A stretch of DNA of 20,134 bases from a virus. A program made the translations under genes and the position numbers. A model generated the notes under the pieces. The model made no database searches. It was not told the DNA's origin and saw nothing but the letters and a program-made list of their open reading frames with translations. The stretch covers positions 1 to 20,134 of IMG/VR virus record IMGVR_UViG_3300017697_001529; one strand, given 5' to 3'. Below, one piece after another: positions 1 to 9,671 of this stretch. The stretch's first letter is position 1, and every line of letters begins with the position of its first letter.

Positions 1-126
1 CTAGCTTCTTCTGCAATCCTAGCTTCTTCTGCAATCCTAGCTTCTTCTGCAATCCTAGCTTCTTCTGCAACCCTAGCTTCTTCTGCAATCCTTGCTTCTT
101 CTGCAATCCTTGCTTTTTCTGCATCG
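1..126. repeat. 18-bp tandem repeat, about 7 copies, coding
   Basis: Seven consecutive 18-bp units begin at 1, 19, 37, 55, 73, 91 and 109. The consensus on the plus strand is ctagcttcttctgcaatc. The first three and the fifth are identical, the fourth has one change, and the last two drift (cttgc). Read on the minus strand each unit encodes I-A-E-E-A-R in frame with the FN3 protein. The array very likely continues past the left edge. The gradient from identical to diverged copies suggests recent expansion by slippage or unequal recombination at the edge side. Confidence 0.95.
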
Positions 127-752
127 AGCATTGCCTGCTCTTCTTTCTCTAGCCTTAGCCTTTCAGCTTCTGCATTACGAGCGGCCTCTTCTTCTGCTGC
201 TTTTTTCTTAGCTGCCTCTTCTGCCTCTTTCTCCTGTCTCTCTTTTTCTGCCAACCTAGCTGCCTCAGCCTCCTGCTCAGACGCTAACCTTGCAGCCTCT
301 TCTTGCTCGGCCAGTGCGGTTTCACTGTCTACAAAAGACTGTTCTACAGTCGTGACGACAGTACTTGACCAATCGGAGTAAGCCGCTTGAGAATCATTAT
401 CTGATCTAACCTTAAAGCTAAACGTTCCAACACAATCAGATACGCCAAATAATGATTGGAAACTTTCGCAGCTGAACAAGTATTTAGTATTCAGGGCTGT
501 GCTATCTCCAACATTTCCAGTGGCTACAGCATAAGTGAATGAATCGTCCGCTCCAAAAAAAATGGCATACCTCTCAGCACTTAGAGACCCCGTATTAGGA
601 TCGTCCCAAGTGATAAGAATAGTACCTTCAGAATATTCTGCTATGACGTTTTCTGGGGCACTTACCAATGACGCCGCAGCCGCTGGGCCTGCAATAAACA
701 CAGGGCCAACGGCTAACAGGGAAATCGCAAATAGAAGATAGACTCTTTTAAT
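1..752 (-). CDS. Secreted FN3-like plus coiled-coil protein, 3' end beyond window, ATT start
   Basis: The frame is open from an in-frame TAG just upstream to the left edge, at least 250 residues. It starts K-R-V-Y, then a hydrophobic stretch LLFAISLLAVGPVFIAG and AAAAS, a textbook Sec signal peptide with cleavage near residue 27. Residues about 33-137 look like one fibronectin type III fold: ITWDDP early, RYAIFFG in the middle, FKVRSDN and YSDWSSTVV near the end, plus two cysteines that could pair. From about residue 145 it is Glu/Ala/Arg/Lys-rich and should form a long coiled coil or single alpha helix, ending in I-A-E-E-A-R hexapeptide repeats. No ATG, GTG or TTG lies in frame before the hydrophobic core. 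An ATT at 752-750 sits 5 nt after AGGAG, so I infer ATT initiation. It follows the holin-like gene. A surface, virion-fibre or lysis-accessory role is possible, but the function is unknown. Confidence 0.75.
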   Translation of the reverse strand, partial: MKRVYLLFAISLLAVGPVFIAGPAAAASLVSAPENVIAEYSEGTILITWDDPNTGSLSAERYAIFFGADDSFTYAVATGNVGDSTALNTKYLFSCESFQSLFGVSDCVGTFSFKVRSDNDSQAAYSDWSSTVVTTVEQSFVDSETALAEQEEAARLASEQEAEAARLAEKERQEKEAEEAAKKKAAEEEAARNAEAERLRLEKEEQAMLDAEKARIAEEARIAEEARVAEEARIAEEARIAEEARIAEEA

Positions 753-757
753 TTTAA

Positions 758-762
758 CTCCT
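758..762 (-). promoter_or_regulatory. Ribosome binding site that fixes the ATT start
   Basis: AGGAG on the minus strand is followed by 5 nt (TTAAA) and then ATT at 752-750. No other start-like codon in the frame lies at a workable distance, and the downstream residues begin a signal peptide. This is why the start was placed at 752. Confidence 0.65.
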
Positions 763-786
763 AAAAAAATAGCAGACTAATGCTAT
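763..786 (-). terminator. Weak rho-independent terminator or attenuator after the holin-like gene
   Basis: On the minus strand ATAGCA (786-781) and TGCTAT (774-769) form a 6-bp stem with a 6-nt loop, followed directly by six further T. The stem is short with only two G-C pairs, so termination would be partial. It ends at the ribosome binding site of the FN3 gene, so it could lower read-through into that gene. Confidence 0.45.
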
Positions 787-799
787 AAGTTTTAGTTAT

Positions 800-1039
800 T
801 TAGTTATCATTTGCCTGAGAGGCATTTTCAAAAGCCTGCTCAACTTCATCTTTTGTCAGCTTACCATCTGCAATGTAAGCACGGGCCATGTCATCTAATA
901 CCTGACCAACACCAATGAAACCAGCAATGACTAGCGTTTTCCACCATTCAATATCAAGAATTGCACCGCCAGCAAGGACAGCAAACACATTCACAACAAA
1001 AACAGCAAACATACGACCAATTAAATTAAAAACAAACAT
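800..1039 (-). CDS. Small membrane protein, holin-like
   Basis: This is a 79-residue protein with two hydrophobic segments, about residues 5-28 and 35-48, separated by a short polar turn with W32-W33. A charged, soluble C-terminal tail of about 30 residues follows. Small size, two membrane segments and a charged tail fit phage holins, and a secreted protein gene follows directly. No endolysin is visible in the window, so lysis function is inference from shape only; another small phage membrane protein is equally possible. The ATG at 1039 is preceded by AAGGAA about 10 nt upstream. The gene diverges from the SNase gene across a 101-bp regulatory gap. Confidence 0.6.
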   Translation of the reverse strand: MFVFNLIGRMFAVFVVNVFAVLAGGAILDIEWWKTLVIAGFIGVGQVLDDMARAYIADGKLTKDEVEQAFENASQANDN

Positions 1040-1057
1040 AGGGGGGAGTTCCTTTCG

Positions 1058-1088
1058 ATAATAGTAGAATAACTACTAATACTATTAT
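1058..1088. promoter_or_regulatory. Nested inverted repeats with two alternative hairpins in the divergent gap
   Basis: ATAATAGTA (1058-1066) and TACTATTAT (1080-1088) are perfect 9-bp inverted repeats with a 13-nt loop. Within them, TAGTAG (1062-1067) and CTACTA (1073-1078) make a 6-bp stem with a 5-nt loop. The two stems share bases 1062-1066, so only one can form at a time. In the minus-strand transcript they lie just upstream of the ribosome binding site of the holin-like gene. The repeats are seen; a switch or operator role is inferred. Confidence 0.4.
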
Positions 1089-1103
1089 ATCCCTATGTTT
1101 AAA

Positions 1104-1133
1104 TTTTTGTTGTATAAAAATACAGTATACTGT
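1104..1133 (+). promoter_or_regulatory. Promoter of the SNase gene with palindromic -10/operator
   Basis: TATACT at 1126-1131 is a good -10 box ending 9 nt before the ATG at 1141. A weak -35 (TTTTTG, 1104-1109) lies 16 nt upstream. No Shine-Dalgarno precedes the ATG, so the transcript would be leaderless or nearly so. The -10 lies inside ACAGTATACTGT (1122-1133), a perfect 12-bp palindrome, so the same TATACT also reads on the minus strand toward the holin-like gene. The site could be a two-way promoter, a repressor operator, or both. Confidence 0.5.
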
Positions 1134-1140
1134 TGTTACT

Positions 1141-4577
<3,437 letters not shown>

Positions 4578-4594
<17 letters not shown>

Positions 4595-4994
4595 AAAGCA
4601 GCCTCAATCTTTCTGTAATTGTTTTAACATCATCTTCTGTACCAAATATTTCTATCTTGCCAATGAGCGGTACCCCTGTTTTGGCTGAGATCATTTCTGC
4701 AGCCTTACAGAAATGGGCTCCAAAATTAGTATTTCCAGTCCCAATAACCCCACGAAGCATGTCTCTGTTTGATCTAACATTAAGAAACTTCTTTACCTGA
4801 GAAGGAATAACATGGCTACCCCGACCAGCTCCATATGTTGGCAATACGAGAACAAACTCTCGACTATGCAAATATGGGTTTTCGTGATCCCAAGCTAAAG
4901 GAATTCTCCAGCTAACATCACTTAGTTTATCTACAAATCTTTTAGTGTTTTCAGACTTATTAGAAAAGTAAACTAAATCAATTGGTAAACTCAA
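4578..4994 (-). CDS. nrdI: Flavodoxin-like NrdI, activator of NrdF
   Basis: NrdI is a small FMN protein that generates the oxidant used to assemble the dimanganese-tyrosyl cofactor of NrdF. The 138-residue product begins with a strand and FMN phosphate loop, [14 protein letters not shown]. It continues with PTYGAG and [12 protein letters not shown], the flavin-contacting loops of the family. The start codon is TTG at 4994, preceded by a purine-rich AGAAAGAG. The usual NrdI N-terminus lies right there and no ATG is available before the FMN loop. It is the first gene of the tightly overlapped nrdIEF unit. Confidence 0.93.
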
Positions 4995-5006
4995 TTATAC
5001 TCTTTC

Positions 5007-5036
5007 TTTATACAAAATCTAGTGGTTGAATCTGAA
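5007..5036 (-). promoter_or_regulatory. Candidate promoter upstream of nrdIEF
   Basis: In the 62-bp gap between terL and nrdI, the minus strand has TTCAGA (5036-5031), 18 nt, then TATAAA (5012-5007). A start near 5000 would leave a leader of only about 6 nt before the TTG. A second -10-like TATAAT (4999-4994) overlaps the start codon and would miss it. The gap is among the few large enough for a promoter, but the match is weak. Confidence 0.25.
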
Positions 5037-5056
5037 AAAATGCCTAGTGTTTGTGG

Positions 5057-6847
5057 TTAAACCAAACCAAGCCTATCCAAATAGTCTCTTACGTCTTCTG
5101 GCATTTCTTTGGACTTATAGTGTATCACGTTATCTGGTAGATCTTCAAGTCGTGTCTTAGATCTGTCCCTAAATGTATGAACCTCTACCTCAAGGTTGTT
5201 GCTCTTTGGGGTATGGGAGATAGCACCAAAGACAGCACCACACACAGCATCAGCCAAGTCCTTAGAGCTTTTACGTGGGTGGTCTACTCGGTTACCCTTC
5301 ATAATCTTAAGCTCTGTAAGCTCTTCAAACAAAAGCTCGATAGTTGGCATGACCAATCTTTCTTCATAGATTAGCATGGCCATATCTTCATAATGTTTCT
5401 TAGCTACAGACACAGTCTCTGTTCTCATACCAACAGACTTAAGTTCGTTCTGAATATCAAACGATTGCCAGCGGTCAAAGCTAACTATGCCAATGTCAAA
5501 GCCTAGCCTACGAAGGTTCTGGATCCATTGCTTAACTTCCGACAGGTTGACTGGCCCCTCGATCTTTGGCTCCCACCACGCCACAGCATCCACAACAACA
5601 AATGGAGCAACCTGCTCGTAGTCTTTAATGACCTGGATGTTAACCCACTTATCCACGTGAGCAATTGCTACAGCACACTTGTCGTGGCGTTGAGCAAGGT
5701 CAGCATGGACAAAGTATTTCTTATCTGGGTCTGGCTTAAAGTTTTCTTCAAACCTTCTGAAAGCATCCAGTGGATTGCGAAGGGTCATACATGCACGAAC
5801 CTTGTCCCTCTGCTTGAAGAATGCGTCAGAGGAGTATGTTGGGACACAAAGGAAGCGCATCATGGCATCCCCCAGGTCTGTGTAGAACGCCAACTTAAAA
5901 TCATCAATCTTTCTTGTTGGGTTTACTTCCCAAGTAGGACGCTTTAAGGCAAACACATTGGGATACTTATACCCAGTAATCTGGTCTTCTTCCCAAGCAA
6001 TATCTAAGGTGTTCCCAGGAGAGTCTTCTGGAAGATCTGGATTAATAACAAACTTGTGGGCTCTTTCTATTACTTCTTTTTCTAAAATAGCATCATCATA
6101 CTTGGACGAAATAAAGTCGCCAGGATAACGTGGGAAGGACAGCAAGGCAACCTTTCCCAAGTCTGGGAAACGAGAGTCTACGGTACCACGAAATGCTTTA
6201 TAGATATTTTCAGCTGTCTTTCCCTGCTCATTACCAGTTCCAACATCGGAGGAGAAGCCAGAAATCTCATCAAGGACTGCTACCAAAAGGTTTAGGCCCT
6301 CGTGAGACTCTCTCTCGGAGTGGCCAGAGTAAACAGTAACAGTTTTATCAAACTCAATAGAGTCCATCTTGGAATAATATTTACCAGCAAACCAAGGAGA
6401 CTTCTCAATCTTTGTTTTGAACCCCTTAAAGAAAACGTTCTTTGCCTGCTGTGCGTTGATTGCGATGTTGATAATATCAATGGCGTCACCAGAAGGCTTA
6501 CCGTAATATCTTGCTGGATCTTTAAGGCATAGAAGTTTATATACAACATATGCCACGGCTACGGTGGAAACAAAATCTTTACCACTACCCTTGCCAAGCT
6601 GCAAAATAACTTCATTCTTTGTAAACTTTTTAAAGTACTGGGCACCAGCTTCTTGACCCATCAAAACAATGAGATCTTCTTTTCGATAGATCTGGCTCAT
6701 TGCTTCTACGATGTCATACTGGATCTTAGACAACGGTGGCTGGCCCAAAAAATTTTCATCTTCTACAAACGTGTGTGCATCTACAGGAGTTTCTTCAAAT
6801 GGGCTGTCCTCCAATGCCTCCAGAAAGTCATCAAACATCGTGGACAA
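5057..6847 (-). CDS. terL: Terminase large subunit (ATPase and nuclease)
   Basis: TerL drives DNA into the procapsid and cuts concatemers. The 596-residue product has both domains. The P-loop is LQLGKGSGKD (82-91) with K90, and the Walker B is LLVAVLDEISGF (187-198) with D193 and E194. The RNase H-like nuclease shows D383 in YFVHADLAQ, D458 in IVSFDRWQS, and D530/D533 in SSKDLADAV. Residue 91, usually Ser or Thr after the P-loop lysine, is Asp. The gene overlaps terS by 17 nt, the usual terS-terL order. No portal gene follows; the nrd genes lie downstream instead, so structural genes must be elsewhere. Confidence 0.95.
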   Translation of the reverse strand: MSTMFDDFLEALEDSPFEETPVDAHTFVEDENFLGQPPLSKIQYDIVEAMSQIYRKEDLIVLMGQEAGAQYFKKFTKNEVILQLGKGSGKDFVSTVAVAYVVYKLLCLKDPARYYGKPSGDAIDIINIAINAQQAKNVFFKGFKTKIEKSPWFAGKYYSKMDSIEFDKTVTVYSGHSERESHEGLNLLVAVLDEISGFSSDVGTGNEQGKTAENIYKAFRGTVDSRFPDLGKVALLSFPRYPGDFISSKYDDAILEKEVIERAHKFVINPDLPEDSPGNTLDIAWEEDQITGYKYPNVFALKRPTWEVNPTRKIDDFKLAFYTDLGDAMMRFLCVPTYSSDAFFKQRDKVRACMTLRNPLDAFRRFEENFKPDPDKKYFVHADLAQRHDKCAVAIAHVDKWVNIQVIKDYEQVAPFVVVDAVAWWEPKIEGPVNLSEVKQWIQNLRRLGFDIGIVSFDRWQSFDIQNELKSVGMRTETVSVAKKHYEDMAMLIYEERLVMPTIELLFEELTELKIMKGNRVDHPRKSSKDLADAVCGAVFGAISHTPKSNNLEVEVHTFRDRSKTRLEDLPDNVIHYKSKEMPEDVRDYLDRLGLV

Positions 6848-7367
6848 TCGTTACCGTTTCATTTAGTTTAGTAGATGCTTCAGAAAGCCTTCTCATAATT
6901 TTATCTCTAATCTCTGGGTGCTCTGCGGCAACATCTTTAAGAATGCCTACGAGTATTGCCTGACGATTTTCAATCTCAAGCATTTCCTCTGCAAGCTCTT
7001 TATTCTCTAACAGGCCAGCCTTCTGTAGCATCTCAATACGCTTAGACTCGATGTCCATAACTAACTTGATACCGCCAGACTTAGACCGCAAGTCCCCATT
7101 GGTATCTGCATCATCAATGATTTCATAAGACTTAGAGATAAGCCTCCCAAAATGTTCGTCTGCGGCAGCCAAAGCTTCTCTGGCTCTGGCCCGAATGGTG
7201 TCATTGGCAGAAGCCATCTGCTTCCACTCATTAAGGTATTCAACTACCTTGGTGCGGGGAATGCTAAGCTGCTTAGAAATTTTTGTTGGGTCTGTACCTT
7301 TGAGATATTCTCCAACGACCTTATTTACTGTGTCAAGGTGTTGGACTAGCTGTTGTTCGTTTTGCAC
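6831..7367 (-). CDS. terS: Terminase small subunit (DNA recognition)
   Basis: This is a 178-residue protein directly upstream of and overlapping terL. Residues about 25-48 (TDPTKISKQLSIPRTKVVEY) form a helix-turn-helix, as in TerS proteins that bind the packaging site. The rest is mostly helical and charged (for example MLQKAGLLENKELAEEMLEI), fitting the oligomerisation region. The start is GTG at 7367, preceded by GAGGAG at 5-nt spacing, one of the strongest ribosome binding sites here. The call rests on the HTH, size and position rather than close family recognition. Confidence 0.75.
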   Translation of the reverse strand: MQNEQQLVQHLDTVNKVVGEYLKGTDPTKISKQLSIPRTKVVEYLNEWKQMASANDTIRARAREALAAADEHFGRLISKSYEIIDDADTNGDLRSKSGGIKLVMDIESKRIEMLQKAGLLENKELAEEMLEIENRQAILVGILKDVAAEHPEIRDKIMRRLSEASTKLNETVTIVHDV

Positions 7368-7641
7368 GGCGACTCCTCTTCTTTGGAATTCTCTTTACTC
7401 TATCTATCTTAAAGGATCTTAGCACACCTGTACGCATTTTATAGACCTCAAAGCAGTCTACCCATTGGGCACCAGTCTCGGTATTAGTAACAAGACTATC
7501 AAACTTAAATCTCATACCCCACTCGTCTTTGACCTTGATGATCTCTCCTTTTTCAATCACAAATCCATCTATTGTGATTTCTGGGAAACGAAAAAACTTA
7601 GTAGGAGTATCTCCTGTACCTGTTCTACGAGCACGAAGCAT
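7333..7641 (-). CDS. Unrecognised small basic beta-rich protein upstream of terS
   Basis: The 102-residue product is predicted mostly strands: TIDGFVIEKGEIIKVKDEWG, then MRFKFDSLV, WVDCFEVYKM and VLRSFKIDRVKRIP. This suggests a small SH3-like or KOW-like barrel. The C-terminal 20 residues are Lys/Arg-rich (RIPKKRSRRAKR), so nucleic acid binding is plausible. ATG at 7641 follows AAAGGAA at good spacing. It overlaps terS by 35 nt, which implies coupled expression, and it may assist packaging; that is only context. I do not recognise the family. Confidence 0.7.
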   Translation of the reverse strand: MLRARRTGTGDTPTKFFRFPEITIDGFVIEKGEIIKVKDEWGMRFKFDSLVTNTETGAQWVDCFEVYKMRTGVLRSFKIDRVKRIPKKRSRRAKRTTASPTP

Positions 7642-7643
7642 TA

Positions 7644-8672
7644 TTATTCCTTTGCGTGTGGCTTGGTTTCATTTAGTGAATTGCTTGATACTCTATTATA
7701 CATGCTCTCGTGATAGAAGTCAATAAGATTATTTACACCAGTGTAGGACAGCGCACTACGCAATCCTGCCTTAAAGTCATTAATAATATTATCAACTGAT
7801 CCAACGAAAGGCACGGTAGTCGTAATACCCTCCACACCAGATACAGAGCCTCTACCCTCCTCCTGTGCCTCCCTAGAAGCCATTCCACGAAAGACCTTCC
7901 TTCCATCAACAATGTCTCCAGGTGATTCTGTTGTTCCAGCAAGTAGTCTGCCAAGCATTACAACATTTGCTCCAGCGGCTAAAGCTTTAGCTGCATCCCC
8001 AGAATTACGAACTCCCCCATCAGCAATGATGCTTGGACCAGTTCCATACTCAACCCTCTTACGAATATCTATAATTGATGCAAGAGTAGGAACCCCGTGA
8101 GCACTAACTACCCTTGTTGTACACGCAGAGCCCCCACCAATACCAACACGAATCGAGTCTGCCCCAGCGTCTGCAAGTCTTGCATAACCATCCCAGCTAG
8201 CAACATTGCCAGCCATGATATGTAAACTTTTACCAAACATACTTCTCAGACTCTTAACTGCTTTTATGGCGTGCTCACTGTGTCCATTGGCAACATCAAT
8301 TAGGATTAGGGCCGCTCCGGCATTTACTAAATGAATTGCATCAGAAACGAACCCCCCTCTTGCTCCGACAGAGCCACCAGAAATAGCAGAAAAAGCCTTG
8401 GCCATTTCGATATGATGGGCCTGATTTTCTACAGAAGAATACCTATGCATAATGCCAAGACCGCCAGCTTTTCTAATTGCAATAGCCATCTCTCTTTCAC
8501 AAACGGTATCCATCGGTGCCGCAAGTACCGGGACGTCCAGCTCGATGCTTCCTAAACCAGACCCAAGCCTTGTCCTTAAACTAACATCTTTACGAGAACT
8601 AATATCGGAATGTTGTGGGACAAGCAGGATGTCATCAAAAGACAACTGCTCTAAATTACTATACTCTCTCAT
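7644..8672 (-). CDS. IMP dehydrogenase/GMP reductase family enzyme without CBS domains
   Basis: This is a TIM-barrel purine enzyme of 342 residues from the ATG at 8672. SFDDILLVPQ near the start, AGNVASWDG, the catalytic-cysteine loop GIGGGSACTTR and IADGGVRNSGDAAKALAAGA (phosphate loop) are all family motifs. The CBS pair that makes bacterial IMP dehydrogenases about 490 residues is absent. Length and the short flap (GMASREAQ to VPFVG) resemble GMP reductase, and the Arg-Tyr pair of the dehydrogenase flap is not seen. LAGTTESPG instead resembles IMP dehydrogenase. It either makes XMP for GTP supply or returns GMP to IMP; I cannot decide. A longer frame to a TTG at 8687 lacks a ribosome binding site. 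It overlaps the Nmad1 gene by 14 nt. Confidence 0.88.
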   Translation of the reverse strand: MREYSNLEQLSFDDILLVPQHSDISSRKDVSLRTRLGSGLGSIELDVPVLAAPMDTVCEREMAIAIRKAGGLGIMHRYSSVENQAHHIEMAKAFSAISGGSVGARGGFVSDAIHLVNAGAALILIDVANGHSEHAIKAVKSLRSMFGKSLHIMAGNVASWDGYARLADAGADSIRVGIGGGSACTTRVVSAHGVPTLASIIDIRKRVEYGTGPSIIADGGVRNSGDAAKALAAGANVVMLGRLLAGTTESPGDIVDGRKVFRGMASREAQEEGRGSVSGVEGITTTVPFVGSVDNIINDFKAGLRSALSYTGVNNLIDFYHESMYNRVSSNSLNETKPHAKE

Positions 8673-8931
8673 TTCTTTCCTTTGCAATCAGCAATAGGAC
8701 AAGGTATCCTATCAAATCAAACACCGTATCATCTCCAGGATACTCATGACCCCTCTGGATTCTCGACAGCTTGTCATCAATGCGTACATAAATCTGTTGA
8801 ATGGCATCATCCTTAGAGAATACCCGAACAGGATCTAAGGCAGAATCTCCGTAAGCCCTATTCTTTTCAATTAGCATTGTTTCAATGCCAGACATTACTT
8901 CTGTTATTTTTTGCTCTGTCTCTTTGCTCAA
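8659..8931 (-). CDS. DUF1599 / nucleotide modification associated domain 1 (Nmad1) protein
   Basis: The 90-residue all-helical protein has the layout of this family: KNRAYGDSAL at 23-32, then IYVRIDDKLSRIQRG, then DTVFDLIGYLVLLLIAKE. The acidic and Tyr-Gly residues are those conserved in DUF1599 (PF07659). That family was named for its occurrence beside nucleotide-modifying phage genes; its reaction is not established. The start is TTG at 8931, which shares bases with the TGA of the upstream HTH gene (TTGA), and AAGGAA lies upstream. Its neighbour downstream is the GuaB-like gene, so a role in purine nucleotide metabolism is reasonable but inferred. Confidence 0.75.
   Translation of the reverse strand: MSKETEQKITEVMSGIETMLIEKNRAYGDSALDPVRVFSKDDAIQQIYVRIDDKLSRIQRGHEYPGDDTVFDLIGYLVLLLIAKERNERV
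8678..8683 (-). promoter_or_regulatory. Ribosome binding site choosing the GuaB-like start
   Basis: AAAGGA on the minus strand lies 5 nt before the ATG at 8672. It lies inside the longer frame that could begin at TTG 8687, so initiation at 8672 is favoured and the first five residues of the longer frame are dropped. Confidence 0.65.
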
Positions 8932-9083
8932 CGCTTTGATTTCCTTAATTTAAACTTAGCTAAATATACATAAATTGTTTCTACAGTTGCCCCGCATTCT
9001 TTTGCAATTTCTTGTGGAGTCTTTTTATCCATTAGAAATCTTTTGCGAAGCCAGGCTTCATTTGTATAAAGTTTAGCAGGCAT
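8928..9083 (-). CDS. 51-residue helix-turn-helix protein
   Basis: A short frame from ATG 9083 to TGA 8928 encodes 51 residues. Residues about 21-43 (TPQEIAKECGATVETIYVYL) make a clear helix-turn-helix of the kind found in sigma-70 region 4, resolvases and HNH-nuclease DNA-binding tails. It is preceded by AAGGAG at 6-nt spacing, a strong ribosome binding site. It ends in a basic tail (KFKLRKSKR). The TGA overlaps the TTG of the next gene as TTGA. It may be a small transcription regulator or a detached DNA-binding module. Its target is unknown. Confidence 0.8.
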   Translation of the reverse strand: MPAKLYTNEAWLRKRFLMDKKTPQEIAKECGATVETIYVYLAKFKLRKSKR

Positions 9084-9095
9084 AGTATCTCCTTG

Positions 9096-9671
9096 TCAAC
9101 CCAGCTTAGACCAATTGTTTATTGAATAGTGACCAATGCCAATTGCATCTGACACATCATTATCATTTATGTTCTTATCATAAATAGTATTAACAAACTT
9201 GATAGTCCTTTGTTTACGGAACTCTCGCTCTTTAGTCTTGTACCAAGAGTCACTCTTCCCTGGATTATCAGATCTGATAACTTGCTTCTCTGGAGTAGTT
9301 AGCCTGCCATTACCAATAAAGGTTTGCCAAGCAATTGGGTTAATTGATTTAATTTGCTTTACCCCGATCACTGACATTGCCCCAAGCAAGGCCCCCTGAA
9401 CTAGGGCAAGGTCTGCTTGAGTCTTTGGGCTATTCATAAACACCGTGTGCTCAATGACAACAGCATCAAAATTACCGTATACATTAAAAAATGCCTGTGT
9501 CTTTATAGCAGCGTCTGCTAGTTTCTTGTAGGTGTTTATGCCTTCAAACCTGATCTTGCCACAGGCTTCAAGCTCATCCTTGTCAAAGATGGCAAAGGCT
9601 AAGCTATTAGTGCTAGCATCTATTGCACATATTCTATTAGGTTGATTTGTTATCTGGCTTAGTTTTACCAT
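9096..9671 (-). CDS. RuvC-like Holliday junction resolvase
   Basis: The 191-residue protein has the RNase H-like fold motifs of phage RuvC-type resolvases. ICAIDASTNSLAFAIF carries D18 in the first strand, DAVVIEHTVF gives E74, and NDNDVSDAIGIGHY has D172 and D175 in the last helix. These four acids bind the two metals that cut four-way junctions symmetrically. It would resolve recombination intermediates or debranch DNA before packaging. It overlaps the upstream zinc-finger gene by 35 nt and is 12 nt ahead of the HTH gene. Start is ATG 9671. Confidence 0.85.
   Translation of the reverse strand: MVKLSQITNQPNRICAIDASTNSLAFAIFDKDELEACGKIRFEGINTYKKLADAAIKTQAFFNVYGNFDAVVIEHTVFMNSPKTQADLALVQGALLGAMSVIGVKQIKSINPIAWQTFIGNGRLTTPEKQVIRSDNPGKSDSWYKTKEREFRKQRTIKFVNTIYDKNINDNDVSDAIGIGHYSINNWSKLG

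Noticed and set aside
1-126. CRISPR-like array
   Set aside because: Units are contiguous 18-mers without spacers and encode an in-frame peptide repeat.
845-880. EF-hand-like loop in the holin-like protein tail (ADGKLTKDE)
   Set aside because: The first two calcium ligands of the loop are Ala and Ile, so it should not bind calcium.
4994-4999. TATAAT overlapping the nrdI TTG start as its promoter
   Set aside because: Transcription from it would begin inside the gene and lose the start codon and FMN loop.
4995-5056. Terminator between terL and nrdI
   Set aside because: A run of six T is present on the minus strand but no stable stem precedes it; only CACTAG direct repeats were found.
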